A stretch of DNA of 51,735 nucleotides, taken from assembly GCA_028288625.1 (NCBI GenBank), contig JAQBNI010000161.1, positions 1 to 51,735 of the forward strand, written 5' to 3'. The stretch is from Bacteroidota bacterium. GTDB taxonomy: Bacteria; Bacteroidota; Bacteroidia; Chitinophagales; JADIYW01. Position numbers and translations under genes: made by a program. Positions within the stretch are counted from its first letter, which is position 1, and every line of letters begins with the position of its first letter. The notes under the pieces were generated by a model, which searched no databases, was not told the DNA's origin, and saw nothing but the letters and a program-made list of their open reading frames with translations. Of the stretch, positions 18,551-27,076 are shown piece by piece.

Positions 18551-18964
18551 TTAACAGTATTCTTCGTAAGCTGCCACCAGGTTATCCGCGATCATCTTTG
18601 CAGGTCTTCCTTCGATCATATGACGCTCAATAAAGTGGACCAATTTTCCATCTTTAAATAAACCTATACTTGGCGAGCTTGGAGGAAAAGGAAAAGTAAA
18701 CTCCCTTGCCTTCGCTACTGCTTCACTGTCTACACCTGCAAAAACAGTCACTAAATGTTCAGGATGTTTTTCATGTTGTATAGATGCAAGCACTGCGGGA
18801 CGTGCATTTGCTGCTGCACAGCCGCAAACAGAATTGAACACTAATAAAGTGGTTCCTTCTTTTTCTGACAATACAGAGGTTACTTCGTTCTCGTTTTTTA
18901 ATGCTTTAAAACCTGCAGATGTCAGTTGCTCTTCGCAGGGTTTTGTGATGTGTTCCGGATACAT
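18551..18964 (-). CDS. BrxA/BrxB-family bacilliredoxin
   Basis: This 137-residue protein belongs to the YphP/YqiW (bacilliredoxin) family: thioredoxin-like fold with the characteristic CGC active site at 47-49 ('NSVCGCAAANARPA'). The segments 'TVFAGVDSEAVAKAREF' and 'FPPSSPSIGLFKDG' are also family-typical. In Firmicutes these proteins remove bacillithiol from oxidised proteins; in this organism the low-molecular-weight thiol partner is not shown. It lies 123 bp downstream of the SUF operon on the same strand, a sensible location for a thiol redox protein, either as a read-through last gene or under its own promoter. Confidence 0.9.
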   Translation of the reverse strand: MYPEHITKPCEEQLTSAGFKALKNENEVTSVLSEKEGTTLLVFNSVCGCAAANARPAVLASIQHEKHPEHLVTVFAGVDSEAVAKAREFTFPFPPSSPSIGLFKDGKLVHFIERHMIEGRPAKMIADNLVAAYEEYC

Positions 18965-19087
18965 ATGATTAATTGTTGAATTGTTGAATAATGAATTATA
19001 GAATATTAGTTACAATTTTTATACCATGTTTATTAATAAGACAAAATGTCTTTTCGCAATACGCAATACTAATTACTACATACGTTT

Positions 19088-19420
19088 TCATAAAAAGCCA
19101 AGTTCAAGTTTTGCCGCTTCGCTCATCATTTCCTGATCCCACGGCGGTTCAAAAGTAATTTCAACACGGACATCTTTTACGCCTTCAATTTCTTTTGCTT
19201 TTTGTTCCACTTCTGCCGGTAAGCTTTCCGCTGCAGGACAATTCGGTGCCGTCAGCGTCATTAATACATGCACGTTATTGTCTACATCCACATTCACTTC
19301 GTAAATCAATCCGAGTTCAAAAATATTCACAGGAATTTCAGGATCATAGATCGTTTGAATCCGATTTAAAACTTCATCCTTGATTTCCATAAATGATCTT
19401 TGTCTTGTTTCTGTTTCCAT
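19088..19420 (-). CDS. sufT: SUF system Fe-S cluster assembly protein SufT (MIP18/DUF59 family)
   Basis: This 110-residue MIP18-family protein has the core 'IYDPEIPVNIFELGLIY' and the conserved cysteine (Cys61) in 'LTAPNCPAAESLP', ending in 'FEPPWDQEMMSEAAKLELG'. Such proteins help mature or deliver Fe-S clusters, and the stand-alone form is part of many SUF operons. It starts 2 bp after the sufE stop and is the last tightly linked gene of the operon. A short hairpin (AAGACA-AAA-TGTCTT at 19038-19052) lies downstream. Confidence 0.93.
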   Translation of the reverse strand: METETRQRSFMEIKDEVLNRIQTIYDPEIPVNIFELGLIYEVNVDVDNNVHVLMTLTAPNCPAAESLPAEVEQKAKEIEGVKDVRVEITFEPPWDQEMMSEAAKLELGFL

Positions 19421-19422
19421 TT

Positions 19423-19848
19423 TTATTTTGCCTGAAAGGCTATGCCGTATGTTTTCATTTTTTTTATCATACTCAATAATCCGTTGGCGCGGGTGGGAGA
19501 CAAGTGCTCTTGTAAACCGATCTTACCGATAAAATAAAGATCACTTTCCGCTATTTCCTTCGGTGTATGCCCACTTAATACGCTCACTAATAATCCTACA
19601 ATACCTTTTGTAATGATCGCGTCACTGTCTGCTTCAAAAATAACTTTACCATCTATCATCTGTGCGTTCAGCCAAACACGCGACTGGCAGCCGTGAATTC
19701 TATTTTCATCCGTTTTATATTCTTCATCCAGCTTTGGCAGCGTTTTTCCGAATTCAATTAAATATTCATATTTATCATTCCAATCGTCATACATCGAAAA
19801 GTCTTCAACAATTTCATCCTGCAATTCATTTATACTTTTCGTTTCCAC
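19423..19848 (-). CDS. sufE: Cysteine desulfuration protein SufE
   Basis: This 141-residue SufE accepts persulfide sulfur from SufS and passes it to the SufBCD scaffold. The active cysteine is Cys54 in 'RIHGCQSRVWL'. The following 'DSDAIITKGIVGLL' and 'GLLSMIKKMK' match the fold. The length is typical. Its ATG overlaps the sufS stop region by one base and its stop lies 2 bp from the sufT start, showing tight coupling in the operon. Confidence 0.95.
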   Translation of the reverse strand: METKSINELQDEIVEDFSMYDDWNDKYEYLIEFGKTLPKLDEEYKTDENRIHGCQSRVWLNAQMIDGKVIFEADSDAIITKGIVGLLVSVLSGHTPKEIAESDLYFIGKIGLQEHLSPTRANGLLSMIKKMKTYGIAFQAK

Positions 19849-21065
19849 TAACTCAACATTTTTTTTGCTTTCAAAATAGATGTTACCAACACATCCACTT
19901 CTTCCTTTGTATTATAGAATGCAAATGATGCCCTGCAAGTTCCCGGGATATGATAATGATCCATAACAGGCTGCGCACAATGGTGACCGGTGCGAATGGC
20001 GATGCCTGAATTATCCAGGATCACTCCCACATCATAAGGATGAATGCCCTCCAGCAAGAAAGAAATTACACAAGATTTATTTTTACTGGTTCCGTATATT
20101 TTTAATCCTTCAATGGCTTTTAATTTTTTCGTTGCATACTTAAATAGTTCTGCTTCGTACTTCATAATATTTTTAATACCAAGGTCCTGTACATATTTTA
20201 TTGCCGTTCCGAGCGCGATACAGCCTGCAATATTCGGCGTACCGGCTTCGAATTTAAACGGAAGATCATTGTACACCGTTTTTTCAAACGAGACTGTTTT
20301 GATCATGTCACCGCCGCCTTCATACGGAGGCATCTGGTTTAATAATTGCTCCTTGGCATACAATATTCCTGTGCCGGTTGGTCCGTAAATTTTATGTCCT
20401 GAAAAGACAAGAAAATCGACATCCAGCTCCTGTACATCGATAGGATAATGCTGAATTGCCTGCGCCGCGTCCAACAAGATCTTTGCATCATTTTCGTGCG
20501 CGATCCTGATCAGTTCTTTTACAGGATTGATCGTGCCAAGTGCATTGGAAACATAAAACGTGGATACCAGCTTTGTTTTGGGTGTGATAATTTTTCGTGC
20601 ATCTTCCAAAAGTATACTTCCATCTTCCTGCATAGGGATAACTTTAAGTATACATTTTTTTTCTTCGCACAATATCTGCCACGGAACAATGTTGGAATGA
20701 TGTTCCATTTCGGTGATCACGATCTCATCACCCTTATTAATAAACTTCCTTCCAAAAGTATATGCCACTAAATTGATGGCATTGGTTGTGCCCTTTGTGT
20801 AAATGATCTCGTATTCGTGCTTCGCATTAATGAACAGCTGTATTTGCTTGCGCACCCCTTCATAAAGATCAGTGCCGATCTGGCTTAAATAATGAACGCC
20901 ACGGTGGATATTTGCATACTGGTGCTCATAAAAATATTTTTCCGCATCAATAACTACTTGTGGTTTTTGGGTAGAGGCAGCATTGTCGAGATACACGAGT
21001 TTTTTACCACGAATCGGTTCGTTCAGTATCGGAAAATCCGCGCGTATCTTTTCTATGTCAAACAC
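19848..21065 (-). CDS. sufS: Cysteine desulfurase SufS
   Basis: This 405-residue PLP enzyme of the group II cysteine desulfurases removes sulfur from L-cysteine, leaving alanine and an enzyme persulfide. The PLP lysine is Lys225 in 'SGHKIYGPTG', and the catalytic cysteine is Cys363 in 'RTGHHCAQP'. 'DNAASTQKP' near the N-terminus and 'EMEHHSNIVPW' are also typical. It is located between sufD (1 bp spacer) and sufE (1 base overlap). Confidence 0.97.
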   Translation of the reverse strand: MFDIEKIRADFPILNEPIRGKKLVYLDNAASTQKPQVVIDAEKYFYEHQYANIHRGVHYLSQIGTDLYEGVRKQIQLFINAKHEYEIIYTKGTTNAINLVAYTFGRKFINKGDEIVITEMEHHSNIVPWQILCEEKKCILKVIPMQEDGSILLEDARKIITPKTKLVSTFYVSNALGTINPVKELIRIAHENDAKILLDAAQAIQHYPIDVQELDVDFLVFSGHKIYGPTGTGILYAKEQLLNQMPPYEGGGDMIKTVSFEKTVYNDLPFKFEAGTPNIAGCIALGTAIKYVQDLGIKNIMKYEAELFKYATKKLKAIEGLKIYGTSKNKSCVISFLLEGIHPYDVGVILDNSGIAIRTGHHCAQPVMDHYHIPGTCRASFAFYNTKEEVDVLVTSILKAKKMLS

Positions 21066-21066
21066 C

Positions 21067-22323
21067 TTATAATTCTATTTTTAATAACTCCGCAATTCTT
21101 TCCTGTAATTTATTGCGCAGCAATTCATTCTTTATATTTTCTACAACTTCTGCGGCAAATGCATACACAAGCAATCCGCGCGCAACTTCCTTACCGATTC
21201 CGCGCGCCTGCAAATAAAACAATTCACTGTCTTCTATTTGTGAAGAAGTTGCGCCGTGACTGCATTTTACATCATCCGCAAATATTTCCAATTGCGGCTT
21301 TGTATAAATATTTGCATCATTCGATAATAAAAGATTGCGGTTGCTTTGAAATGCATTTGTTTTTTGCGCAGCCTGTTTTACTACGATCTTGCCGTTAAAA
21401 ACCCCGGTTGATTTTCCCCCGAGAATTCCTTTATACAATTCGTTGCTTTCACAGTTTGCAACATTGTGATTAACCAGTGTACGGTTATCTACATGTTCTT
21501 CATTTTCGAGTAAGTACAATCCGTTCATATGTGTTTCAGCGCGTTCCCCGTTGACATCAAACTGCAAAATGTTTCTTGTGATACCCCCCGTCAGAGATAT
21601 AGTATTTACTGTACATACAGAGCTTTTGTCCTGTTTAACAAAAGTATTATCGGTGATATTAAATACTTTTCCGCCATCCTGTATTTTGTACAATTCAGTA
21701 TGTGCATTTTCTGCAACCTGCATTTCCGTAACGATATTCAAATACGCAGGAGCTTCATCATAATTGATGTAATATTCTGCAAGTTTTACCTGTGAATTTT
21801 TTCCAACGATAATTTTATTCTTCAACTGAATAATATCGCTTGACTTTGTATGGATATAAAAAATTTCAATAAGGTCATTCACTACAACATGATCGCCGAT
21901 CTCTAAAAAAATACCGTCAGATGCAAATGCATTATTCAATTCGAGTAAAAAATCAGATGTAATATTTTCTGAAACATTGTTTGTATTCCAGAGATTGATT
22001 TGCGGATGATTTATAAATGAAGATAATTCAGAATGAAAAACTCCGTTTACAAAAACAATGCGGTTTTCAGAAACTGAATATTCGTCGATGAATTCTTTTT
22101 CGACGGTTAAAGATCCCATCATTTTAAACATGTTTACGTGTTGGTCGGCGACCAACACAGGCTTAAATCCCTGCTGTAAAATTTTATTGTAGTACGTGTA
22201 TTTCCATTCTTCATTCTTCATAGAAGGCACGCCCAATTGAATAGCATTTTGCAATGAAGCTTTTTGATTTTCATCCTGTATCTTAGGAAGATTTTCCTGT
22301 AATATGCTGATCAGATCGCTCAT
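21067..22323 (-). CDS. sufD: Fe-S cluster assembly protein SufD
   Basis: This 418-residue SufBD-family protein forms the SufBC2D scaffold with SufB and the ATPase SufC. The beta-helix core is seen in 'HNVANCESNELYKGILGGKSTGVFNGKI' (about 280-310, quoted in part), followed by 'QKTNAFQSNRNLLLS', 'PQLEIFADDVKCSHGAT' and 'FYLQARGIG', the C-terminal hallmark shared with SufB. The N-terminal helical region ('GVPSMKNEEWKYT') is the usual SufD start. It lies 14 bp downstream of the unknown gene X and 1 bp upstream of sufS. Confidence 0.95.
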   Translation of the reverse strand: MSDLISILQENLPKIQDENQKASLQNAIQLGVPSMKNEEWKYTYYNKILQQGFKPVLVADQHVNMFKMMGSLTVEKEFIDEYSVSENRIVFVNGVFHSELSSFINHPQINLWNTNNVSENITSDFLLELNNAFASDGIFLEIGDHVVVNDLIEIFYIHTKSSDIIQLKNKIIVGKNSQVKLAEYYINYDEAPAYLNIVTEMQVAENAHTELYKIQDGGKVFNITDNTFVKQDKSSVCTVNTISLTGGITRNILQFDVNGERAETHMNGLYLLENEEHVDNRTLVNHNVANCESNELYKGILGGKSTGVFNGKIVVKQAAQKTNAFQSNRNLLLSNDANIYTKPQLEIFADDVKCSHGATSSQIEDSELFYLQARGIGKEVARGLLVYAFAAEVVENIKNELLRNKLQERIAELLKIEL

Positions 22324-22337
22324 TAAGTTTTATTGCT

Positions 22338-22829
22338 TTATTTTAACAGATCATTTAATTCACCATTATAATAACGAAAAGTATACCGTGCCGTATCTTG
22401 AGTAATATATACATCCGCAACTTTTATCAATTTATTTTCAATAGTATAATATTTTGATCCAGTCTCTTTAATTTTTTTCCAGCATGGATATTTACTCAAA
22501 AAGTCAAACGCAGAAGCATTCATTTTGTCTATCCATTCTATTAAATATTCCGTACACGTTCCATTTTGTATGATGGATGTATAAGACACTTTAAACTGAG
22601 GGTCTTTTATCTTATATCCAGACAACCTAACGGTGTCTATTTTATTGTTTCCCGCACCTTTAATATCCTTCATCTTAAATTTGAATGTTTTTCTAAACTC
22701 TTTTATCATTTGTTTATGAAATAAATTTACGATGCCTAGGTCATCATTTAAGAAATCAACATCATAACACTCGTCACTATAAATTGCGGTATAAGAAGAA
22801 AGTAAGGATATGAGAATTAAAAATTTCAT
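22338..22829 (-). CDS. Unknown exported protein embedded in the SUF operon
   Basis: This 163-residue protein is not one I recognise. It begins with a probable signal peptide (Lys, then a Leu/Ile/Ser-rich stretch, cleavage near 'AIYS-DE'), so it should be outside the cytoplasm, unlike every other product of this operon. No lipobox is visible. The mature part is Lys-rich with three Cys, and has beta-strand-like segments at the end ('DVYITQDTARYTFRYY'). It starts 1 bp after the sufC stop and ends 14 bp before sufD, so it must be transcribed with them. The DNA is visibly more A/T-rich than its neighbours. It could be a recent insertion that does not serve Fe-S assembly, or a lineage-specific accessory. 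Confidence 0.7.
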   Translation of the reverse strand: MKFLILISLLSSYTAIYSDECYDVDFLNDDLGIVNLFHKQMIKEFRKTFKFKMKDIKGAGNNKIDTVRLSGYKIKDPQFKVSYTSIIQNGTCTEYLIEWIDKMNASAFDFLSKYPCWKKIKETGSKYYTIENKLIKVADVYITQDTARYTFRYYNGELNDLLK

Positions 22830-22830
22830 T

Positions 22831-23601
22831 CTATATTTCTACATTACTTAATTCTTTTATCCAGTCGTATCCTTTTTCTTCGAGTTCCAGGGCAAGATCT
22901 TTGTCACCGCTTTTCACAATCTTACCATCATACATGACATGCACGAAATCCGGAATGATGTAATCCAGTAATCGCTGATAGTGGGTGATGACCACAAATG
23001 CATTTTCCTTCGTTCTTAATTTATTTACGCCGTTTGCTACAATTCTCAATGCATCGATATCGAGACCGGAATCAGTTTCATCCAGTATCGCTAATTTCGG
23101 ATCGAGCATTGCCATTTGAAAAATTTCATTTCTTTTTTTCTCGCCGCCTGAATAACCATGATTAACAAAACGCGAAATAAAATCCTTACTCATTTCAACG
23201 AGCTCCATTTTTTCGCGCATCAATTTTAAAAATTCATTGGGCGGAATATTATCCATCCCTTTCGATTTGCGGATCTCGTTTACTGCAGCTTTTAAAAAAT
23301 TCGCATTGCTGACACCCGGAATTTCTACAGGGTATTGAAAGGCTAAAAACAAGCCCTGCTGCGCACGTTCTTCAGGAGAAAGATCCATTAAATTCTTTCC
23401 TTCGAATTCTACCGTTCCTTCCGTAATGTCATAGCCTTCCTTACCTGTAAGTACTGCCGCTAACGTAGATTTTCCGGTTCCGTTCGGTCCCATGATCGCA
23501 TGTACTTCGCCTGCATTTACTTCAAGAGATAATCCTTTGAGTATTTCTTTTGCTCCCGAGTCGGAAGATATTGAAGCATGTAAATTTTTTATTTGTAACA
23601 T
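22831..23601 (-). CDS. sufC: Fe-S cluster assembly ATPase SufC
   Basis: This 256-residue ABC-type ATPase drives conformational change in the SufBC2D scaffold. Walker A is at 38-46 ('GPNGTGKST'), the signature is 'YSGGEKKRNEIFQ', Walker B is 'LAILDETDSGLD', and the switch histidine is in 'VITHYQRLLDYI'. All are intact and typical of SufC. It is soluble with no membrane segment. It lies 39 bp after sufB and 1 bp before the unknown gene. Confidence 0.98.
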   Translation of the reverse strand: MLQIKNLHASISSDSGAKEILKGLSLEVNAGEVHAIMGPNGTGKSTLAAVLTGKEGYDITEGTVEFEGKNLMDLSPEERAQQGLFLAFQYPVEIPGVSNANFLKAAVNEIRKSKGMDNIPPNEFLKLMREKMELVEMSKDFISRFVNHGYSGGEKKRNEIFQMAMLDPKLAILDETDSGLDIDALRIVANGVNKLRTKENAFVVITHYQRLLDYIIPDFVHVMYDGKIVKSGDKDLALELEEKGYDWIKELSNVEI

Positions 23602-23640
23602 ATTCTTCTCAATTCAACATTCAAAATTTATAATTCAACA

Positions 23641-25086
23641 TTATCCTACGCTTCCTTCCAAACTGATCGCCAATAATTTTCTTGCTTCTACAGCAAATTC
23701 CATCGGCAGATTATCCATCACTTCCTTACAAAAACCATTCACGATCATCGAAACCGCAGTTTCTTCATCGATACCTCTTTGCTGAAAATAGAACAGCAAA
23801 TCTTCGCCGATCTTTGAAGTGGTTGCTTCGTGTTCAACTTTAGAACTGTTGTTGCTGATCTCTAAATATGGAAAAGTATGCGCACCGCATTGATCGCCCA
23901 TCAGCAAGGAATCGCACTGAGAAAAATTACGCGCATTTTCAGCCTTACGATGCACTTTCACTAAACCGCGGTAACTGTTTTGACTTCTTCCTGCAGAAAT
24001 TCCTTTTGATACAATCCTGCTCTTGGTATTTTTTCCGATATGGATCATTTTCGTACCGGTGTCAGCTTGCTGCATATTGTTAGTGACAGCAACAGAATAA
24101 AATTCACCGATAGAATTATCACCGGCTAGAATACAGCTCGGATATTTCCAGGTGATCGCGGAACCGGTTTCCACCTGTGTCCAGCTTATTTTAGAATAAT
24201 TTCCTTTGCAAATTCCGCGCTTCGTTACGAAATTATAGATACCGCCTTTTCCTTCTTTATCGCCGGGATACCAGTTCTGCACGGTAGAATATTTGATCTC
24301 TGCATTGTCTAACGCGATCAATTCAACTACCGCTGCGTGTAATTGATTCTCGTCTCTTTGAGGGGCTGTACATCCTTCCAAGTAACTCACATAACTTCCT
24401 TCGTCTGCAATCAACAGTGTCCTTTCAAATTGACCGCTGCCTGCGCTGTTAATACGGAAATATGTAGACAACTCCATCGGGCAGCGTACGCCTTTTGGTA
24501 TATAACAAAAAGAGCCGTCGCTGAAAACAGCGCTGTTCAATCCTGCGTAAAAATTATCTTTTTGAGGAACTACCGATCCGATATATTTTTTCACCAATTC
24601 CCCATGCTCGCGTATCGCTTCGCTCATAGAGCAAAATATGATGCCTTTCTGTTTTAAAGTTTCCTGGAATGTGGTTTTTACAGACACACTGTCAAACACA
24701 ATATCAACTGCAACTCCGCTTAATCTTTTCTGCTCATCGAGTGAAATGCCTAGCTTTTCAAAGGTTTTCAGTAATTCGGGATCTACATCATCAAGGCTGT
24801 CTAAACTTATTTTTTGTTTGGGTGCAGAGTAATAAATGATATCCTGGAAATCTACTTTCGGGTAATGCACATTTGCCCACGTGGGCTCCGTCATTTTCTG
24901 CCAGTCGCGGAATGCCTTTAAGCGCCATTCCAGCATCCATTCAGGTTCTTCTTTTTTTGCGGAAATAAACCTGACTGTGTCTTCGGTTAATCCTTTTGGC
25001 GCATTATCTTGCTCAATATCAGTAACAAAGCCGTATTTATAATCGGTTGTAGTTAATTCTTCTAATATTTGCTCTTGGGTTGACAT
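23641..25086 (-). CDS. sufB: Fe-S cluster assembly protein SufB
   Basis: This 481-residue main scaffold subunit is the first gene of the SUF operon. Typical SufB blocks are '[16 protein letters not shown]', '[18 protein letters not shown]', '[21 protein letters not shown]', '[17 protein letters not shown]' and '[17 protein letters not shown]', the last with the conserved Cys and His proposed to take part in cluster assembly. The C-terminus '[13 protein letters not shown]' mirrors SufD. The start is an ATG 28 bp downstream of a good promoter -7 box (25115-25122). Confidence 0.98.
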   Translation of the reverse strand: MSTQEQILEELTTTDYKYGFVTDIEQDNAPKGLTEDTVRFISAKKEEPEWMLEWRLKAFRDWQKMTEPTWANVHYPKVDFQDIIYYSAPKQKISLDSLDDVDPELLKTFEKLGISLDEQKRLSGVAVDIVFDSVSVKTTFQETLKQKGIIFCSMSEAIREHGELVKKYIGSVVPQKDNFYAGLNSAVFSDGSFCYIPKGVRCPMELSTYFRINSAGSGQFERTLLIADEGSYVSYLEGCTAPQRDENQLHAAVVELIALDNAEIKYSTVQNWYPGDKEGKGGIYNFVTKRGICKGNYSKISWTQVETGSAITWKYPSCILAGDNSIGEFYSVAVTNNMQQADTGTKMIHIGKNTKSRIVSKGISAGRSQNSYRGLVKVHRKAENARNFSQCDSLLMGDQCGAHTFPYLEISNNSSKVEHEATTSKIGEDLLFYFQQRGIDEETAVSMIVNGFCKEVMDNLPMEFAVEARKLLAISLEGSVG

Positions 25087-25114
25087 GGTTATGCTCTTTA
25101 CCTAAAACTAAGTA

Positions 25115-25145
25115 CAAAGTTACTTTCAATTTTATAATAAAACAA
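25115..25145 (-). promoter_or_regulatory. SUF operon promoter (TTG-N20-TAACTTTG)
   Basis: Read on the minus strand, TTG (25145-25143) is followed after 20 bp by TAACTTTG (25122-25115), an exact match to the Bacteroidota -7 consensus TAnnTTTG. The sufB ATG follows after 28 bp, giving a short leader of about 20 nt. Confidence 0.75.
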
Positions 25146-25150
25146 TAGCT

Positions 25151-25169
25151 ATTTAGATTCGTTCTAAAT
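25151..25169. promoter_or_regulatory. 19-bp palindrome upstream of SUF promoter, candidate operator
   Basis: ATTTAGA-TTCGT-TCTAAAT is a perfect 7-bp inverted repeat with a 5-bp spacer. It begins 5 bp upstream of the -33 TTG of the sufB promoter. The spacing and symmetry suit a dimeric regulator such as a Fur/PerR-type or Rrf2-type protein; which one is inference. Confidence 0.5.
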
Positions 25170-25199
25170 AATGTGTTTTTTTTACGTTAAGAGTGAAGA

Positions 25200-25973
25200 C
25201 TATTTCATAATATTCGCAGCAGACCAGGTGGTCATCTTTCTTGGTGACATTTGGGCGAAGAATACGGACAGTTTATTGATGATACCGGGAACGATAGATC
25301 GCTTTCTTTTAAACATTGCATTTAATGCAATATCCGCCACTTCATCAGCCGTCATTAAAGTTCTTGCCACAAGTTTATTCACCTTGGTTTCAGACACTTC
25401 AAAGAATTCCGTTTTTGTTGCGCCGGGGTATAAAGTTGTAACCGAAACGTTACTTCCTTTTAATTCAAAATCAAGCGCTTCACTGAACAGCATCACATAA
25501 GCTTTAGTTGCGGAATAGGCAGCGAAATAAGGCGATGGCTGAAATGCACCGACAGATGAAACCTGTAAAATATATCCCAGCTTATTTTTTTTCATTTCAT
25601 TTCCGAAAAGATAAGTGAGCTTTGTAAGCGTTCCGATATTCAGCTGCAGCATTTCCATAGTTTTTTCAATCGGGAGGGATAAAAAATCACCGCTCGTGCC
25701 GAATCCTGCGTTGTTGATGAGGATCGTGACATTCAATTTATTTACCTGTACGAAGGCGAGTAGTTTATCCGTTGAGTCCATTTCCACAAGATCCAGCGAC
25801 AGCACATGAATATCGGTTTGATGCGATTCAAGAATTTCTTTTTTAAGCCTTTCAAGCCGGTCTGTTCTTCGTGCCACCAACACCAGGTTATAACCTCTTT
25901 TTGCAAGTAATTTTGCAAATTCCAAGCCCATGCCGCTGCTTGCGCCGGTAACGATCGCATATTCGTTGTTCAT
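25200..25973 (-). CDS. SDR-family oxidoreductase
   Basis: This 257-residue classical short-chain dehydrogenase has a nucleotide-binding loop 'TGASSGMG' (9-16) with 'VARRTDRL' after strand 2, suggesting NADP preference, 'NNAG' at 87-90, catalytic Ser139/140, Tyr153 and Lys157 ('YSATK'). The subgroup resembles the DltE/YqjQ-type SDRs ('SSVGAFQPSPYFAAY'). The C-terminal stretch 'KRSIVPGIINKLSVFFAQMSPRK' is hydrophobic and could touch the membrane. Substrate is unknown. It has its own transcription unit, divergent from the esterase gene and separated from the SUF promoter by about 30 bp. Confidence 0.9.
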   Translation of the reverse strand: MNNEYAIVTGASSGMGLEFAKLLAKRGYNLVLVARRTDRLERLKKEILESHQTDIHVLSLDLVEMDSTDKLLAFVQVNKLNVTILINNAGFGTSGDFLSLPIEKTMEMLQLNIGTLTKLTYLFGNEMKKNKLGYILQVSSVGAFQPSPYFAAYSATKAYVMLFSEALDFELKGSNVSVTTLYPGATKTEFFEVSETKVNKLVARTLMTADEVADIALNAMFKRKRSIVPGIINKLSVFFAQMSPRKMTTWSAANIMK

Positions 25974-26094
25974 AGTTGATTTTTAGGTGATGAAGGTAAT
26001 CATTTGCTGTTGGTGAAGGAAGAAAACTATTCTCTATGTTGTAAATTTTTCTTTTGTATTTTCGTACTTATCAAAACAACTTAAAAATATTTTC

Positions 26095-27060
26095 ATGAAA
26101 AAATTATTTCCCCTTCTTTTATTCGTGCTTTTATTTAGCATGATATCCTGTAAGAAACCAAGTACTACAACAAACAACAACAACATTCCTTCTGTCCCGG
26201 ACAGCGGCATGTATATCAGCAAGCAGTATAATGAATCGCAGCTCACTGTATTGAGGAATATTGCATTCTCCACCCGTCCGAACAGCGGCAGGCAATATAC
26301 ATCCGATAGCACAAAAGGCACAGATACATTATTGTCAACACTAACGCTTCGACTTGATATTGCATCGGCTCCAAATGCAACTGCATCCGGCAAGCAACCG
26401 CTGATCATTTTTATACATGGTGGAAATTTCCTTGCCGGTGATAAAGAAAATATGGAAGCTGAAGCCAGGACTTATGCCACTGCGGGATATGTAGTTGCAA
26501 CGGTTAATTACCGCTTAACACCGGACAATGAAACGAGCACTTCAACAAGAATCCAAGCTATTATAGATGCGACTGATGACGTGATGAATGCTATAAGGTT
26601 TTTAAAAAAGAATGCGAGTACTTATTATATCGATACGACGCGTATTGCGACGATCGGTTCTTCTGCGGGAGGCGGCTTATCTTTAATTAATGCAATACAG
26701 TATGATGATCTTTTGCTTACTGTATCAGACTATGCAGGATATTCTTCAAAGGTGCAAGGTGCAGTATCTACTGGGGCAACGCTGGTGGAGACTGGCATCA
26801 ACCCGACAGATTTTTTAAATTTTGATAGTTTTGATACGCCTGTGTTATTGTTTCATGCAAATCCGGAAGACGGCTATCGTCATACAACGTGGATAGACAA
26901 TGTAATTCCTACTCAAACGCTCATCAACAATTCAGGAAACGAGTGTATCATTTCACCTCAGCCGAATTTAACGCATACAGTAGATATGTCTGTTGGCGGA
27001 GACTATTGGAATGTTACAAAAGATTTCTTTTGGAAGAAATTGAAGTTGTACGGACTGTAA
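26095..27060 (+). CDS. Alpha/beta hydrolase (carboxylesterase-like) lipoprotein
   Basis: This 321-residue protein starts with a lipoprotein signal peptide; the lipobox Cys is Cys19 ('SMISC'). The esterase fold shows the oxyanion motif 'HGGN' at 108-111, and the nucleophile elbow 'GSSAG' at 188-192 with Ser190. The catalytic acid may lie in 'ANPEDGY' and the His in 'LTHTVDM' near the end. This fits the bacterial hormone-sensitive-lipase/carboxylesterase group, anchored to an envelope membrane. Substrate is unknown. It converges with the Fib_succ_major gene with only 16 bp between the stops. Confidence 0.87.
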   Translation: MKKLFPLLLFVLLFSMISCKKPSTTTNNNNIPSVPDSGMYISKQYNESQLTVLRNIAFSTRPNSGRQYTSDSTKGTDTLLSTLTLRLDIASAPNATASGKQPLIIFIHGGNFLAGDKENMEAEARTYATAGYVVATVNYRLTPDNETSTSTRIQAIIDATDDVMNAIRFLKKNASTYYIDTTRIATIGSSAGGGLSLINAIQYDDLLLTVSDYAGYSSKVQGAVSTGATLVETGINPTDFLNFDSFDTPVLLFHANPEDGYRHTTWIDNVIPTQTLINNSGNECIISPQPNLTHTVDMSVGGDYWNVTKDFFWKKLKLYGL

Positions 27061-27076
27061 ATATTAATGTTTATTT

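Noticed and set aside
19038-19052. Hairpin AAGACA-AAA-TGTCTT as a firm terminator of the SUF operon
   Set aside because: The stem is only 6 bp and lacks a proper T run on the minus strand, so I do not list it as a terminator; the bacilliredoxin may be partly read through.
20892-21398. 168-codon + strand frame over sufS/sufD
   Set aside because: It is antisense to two well-defined genes and has no recognisable features.
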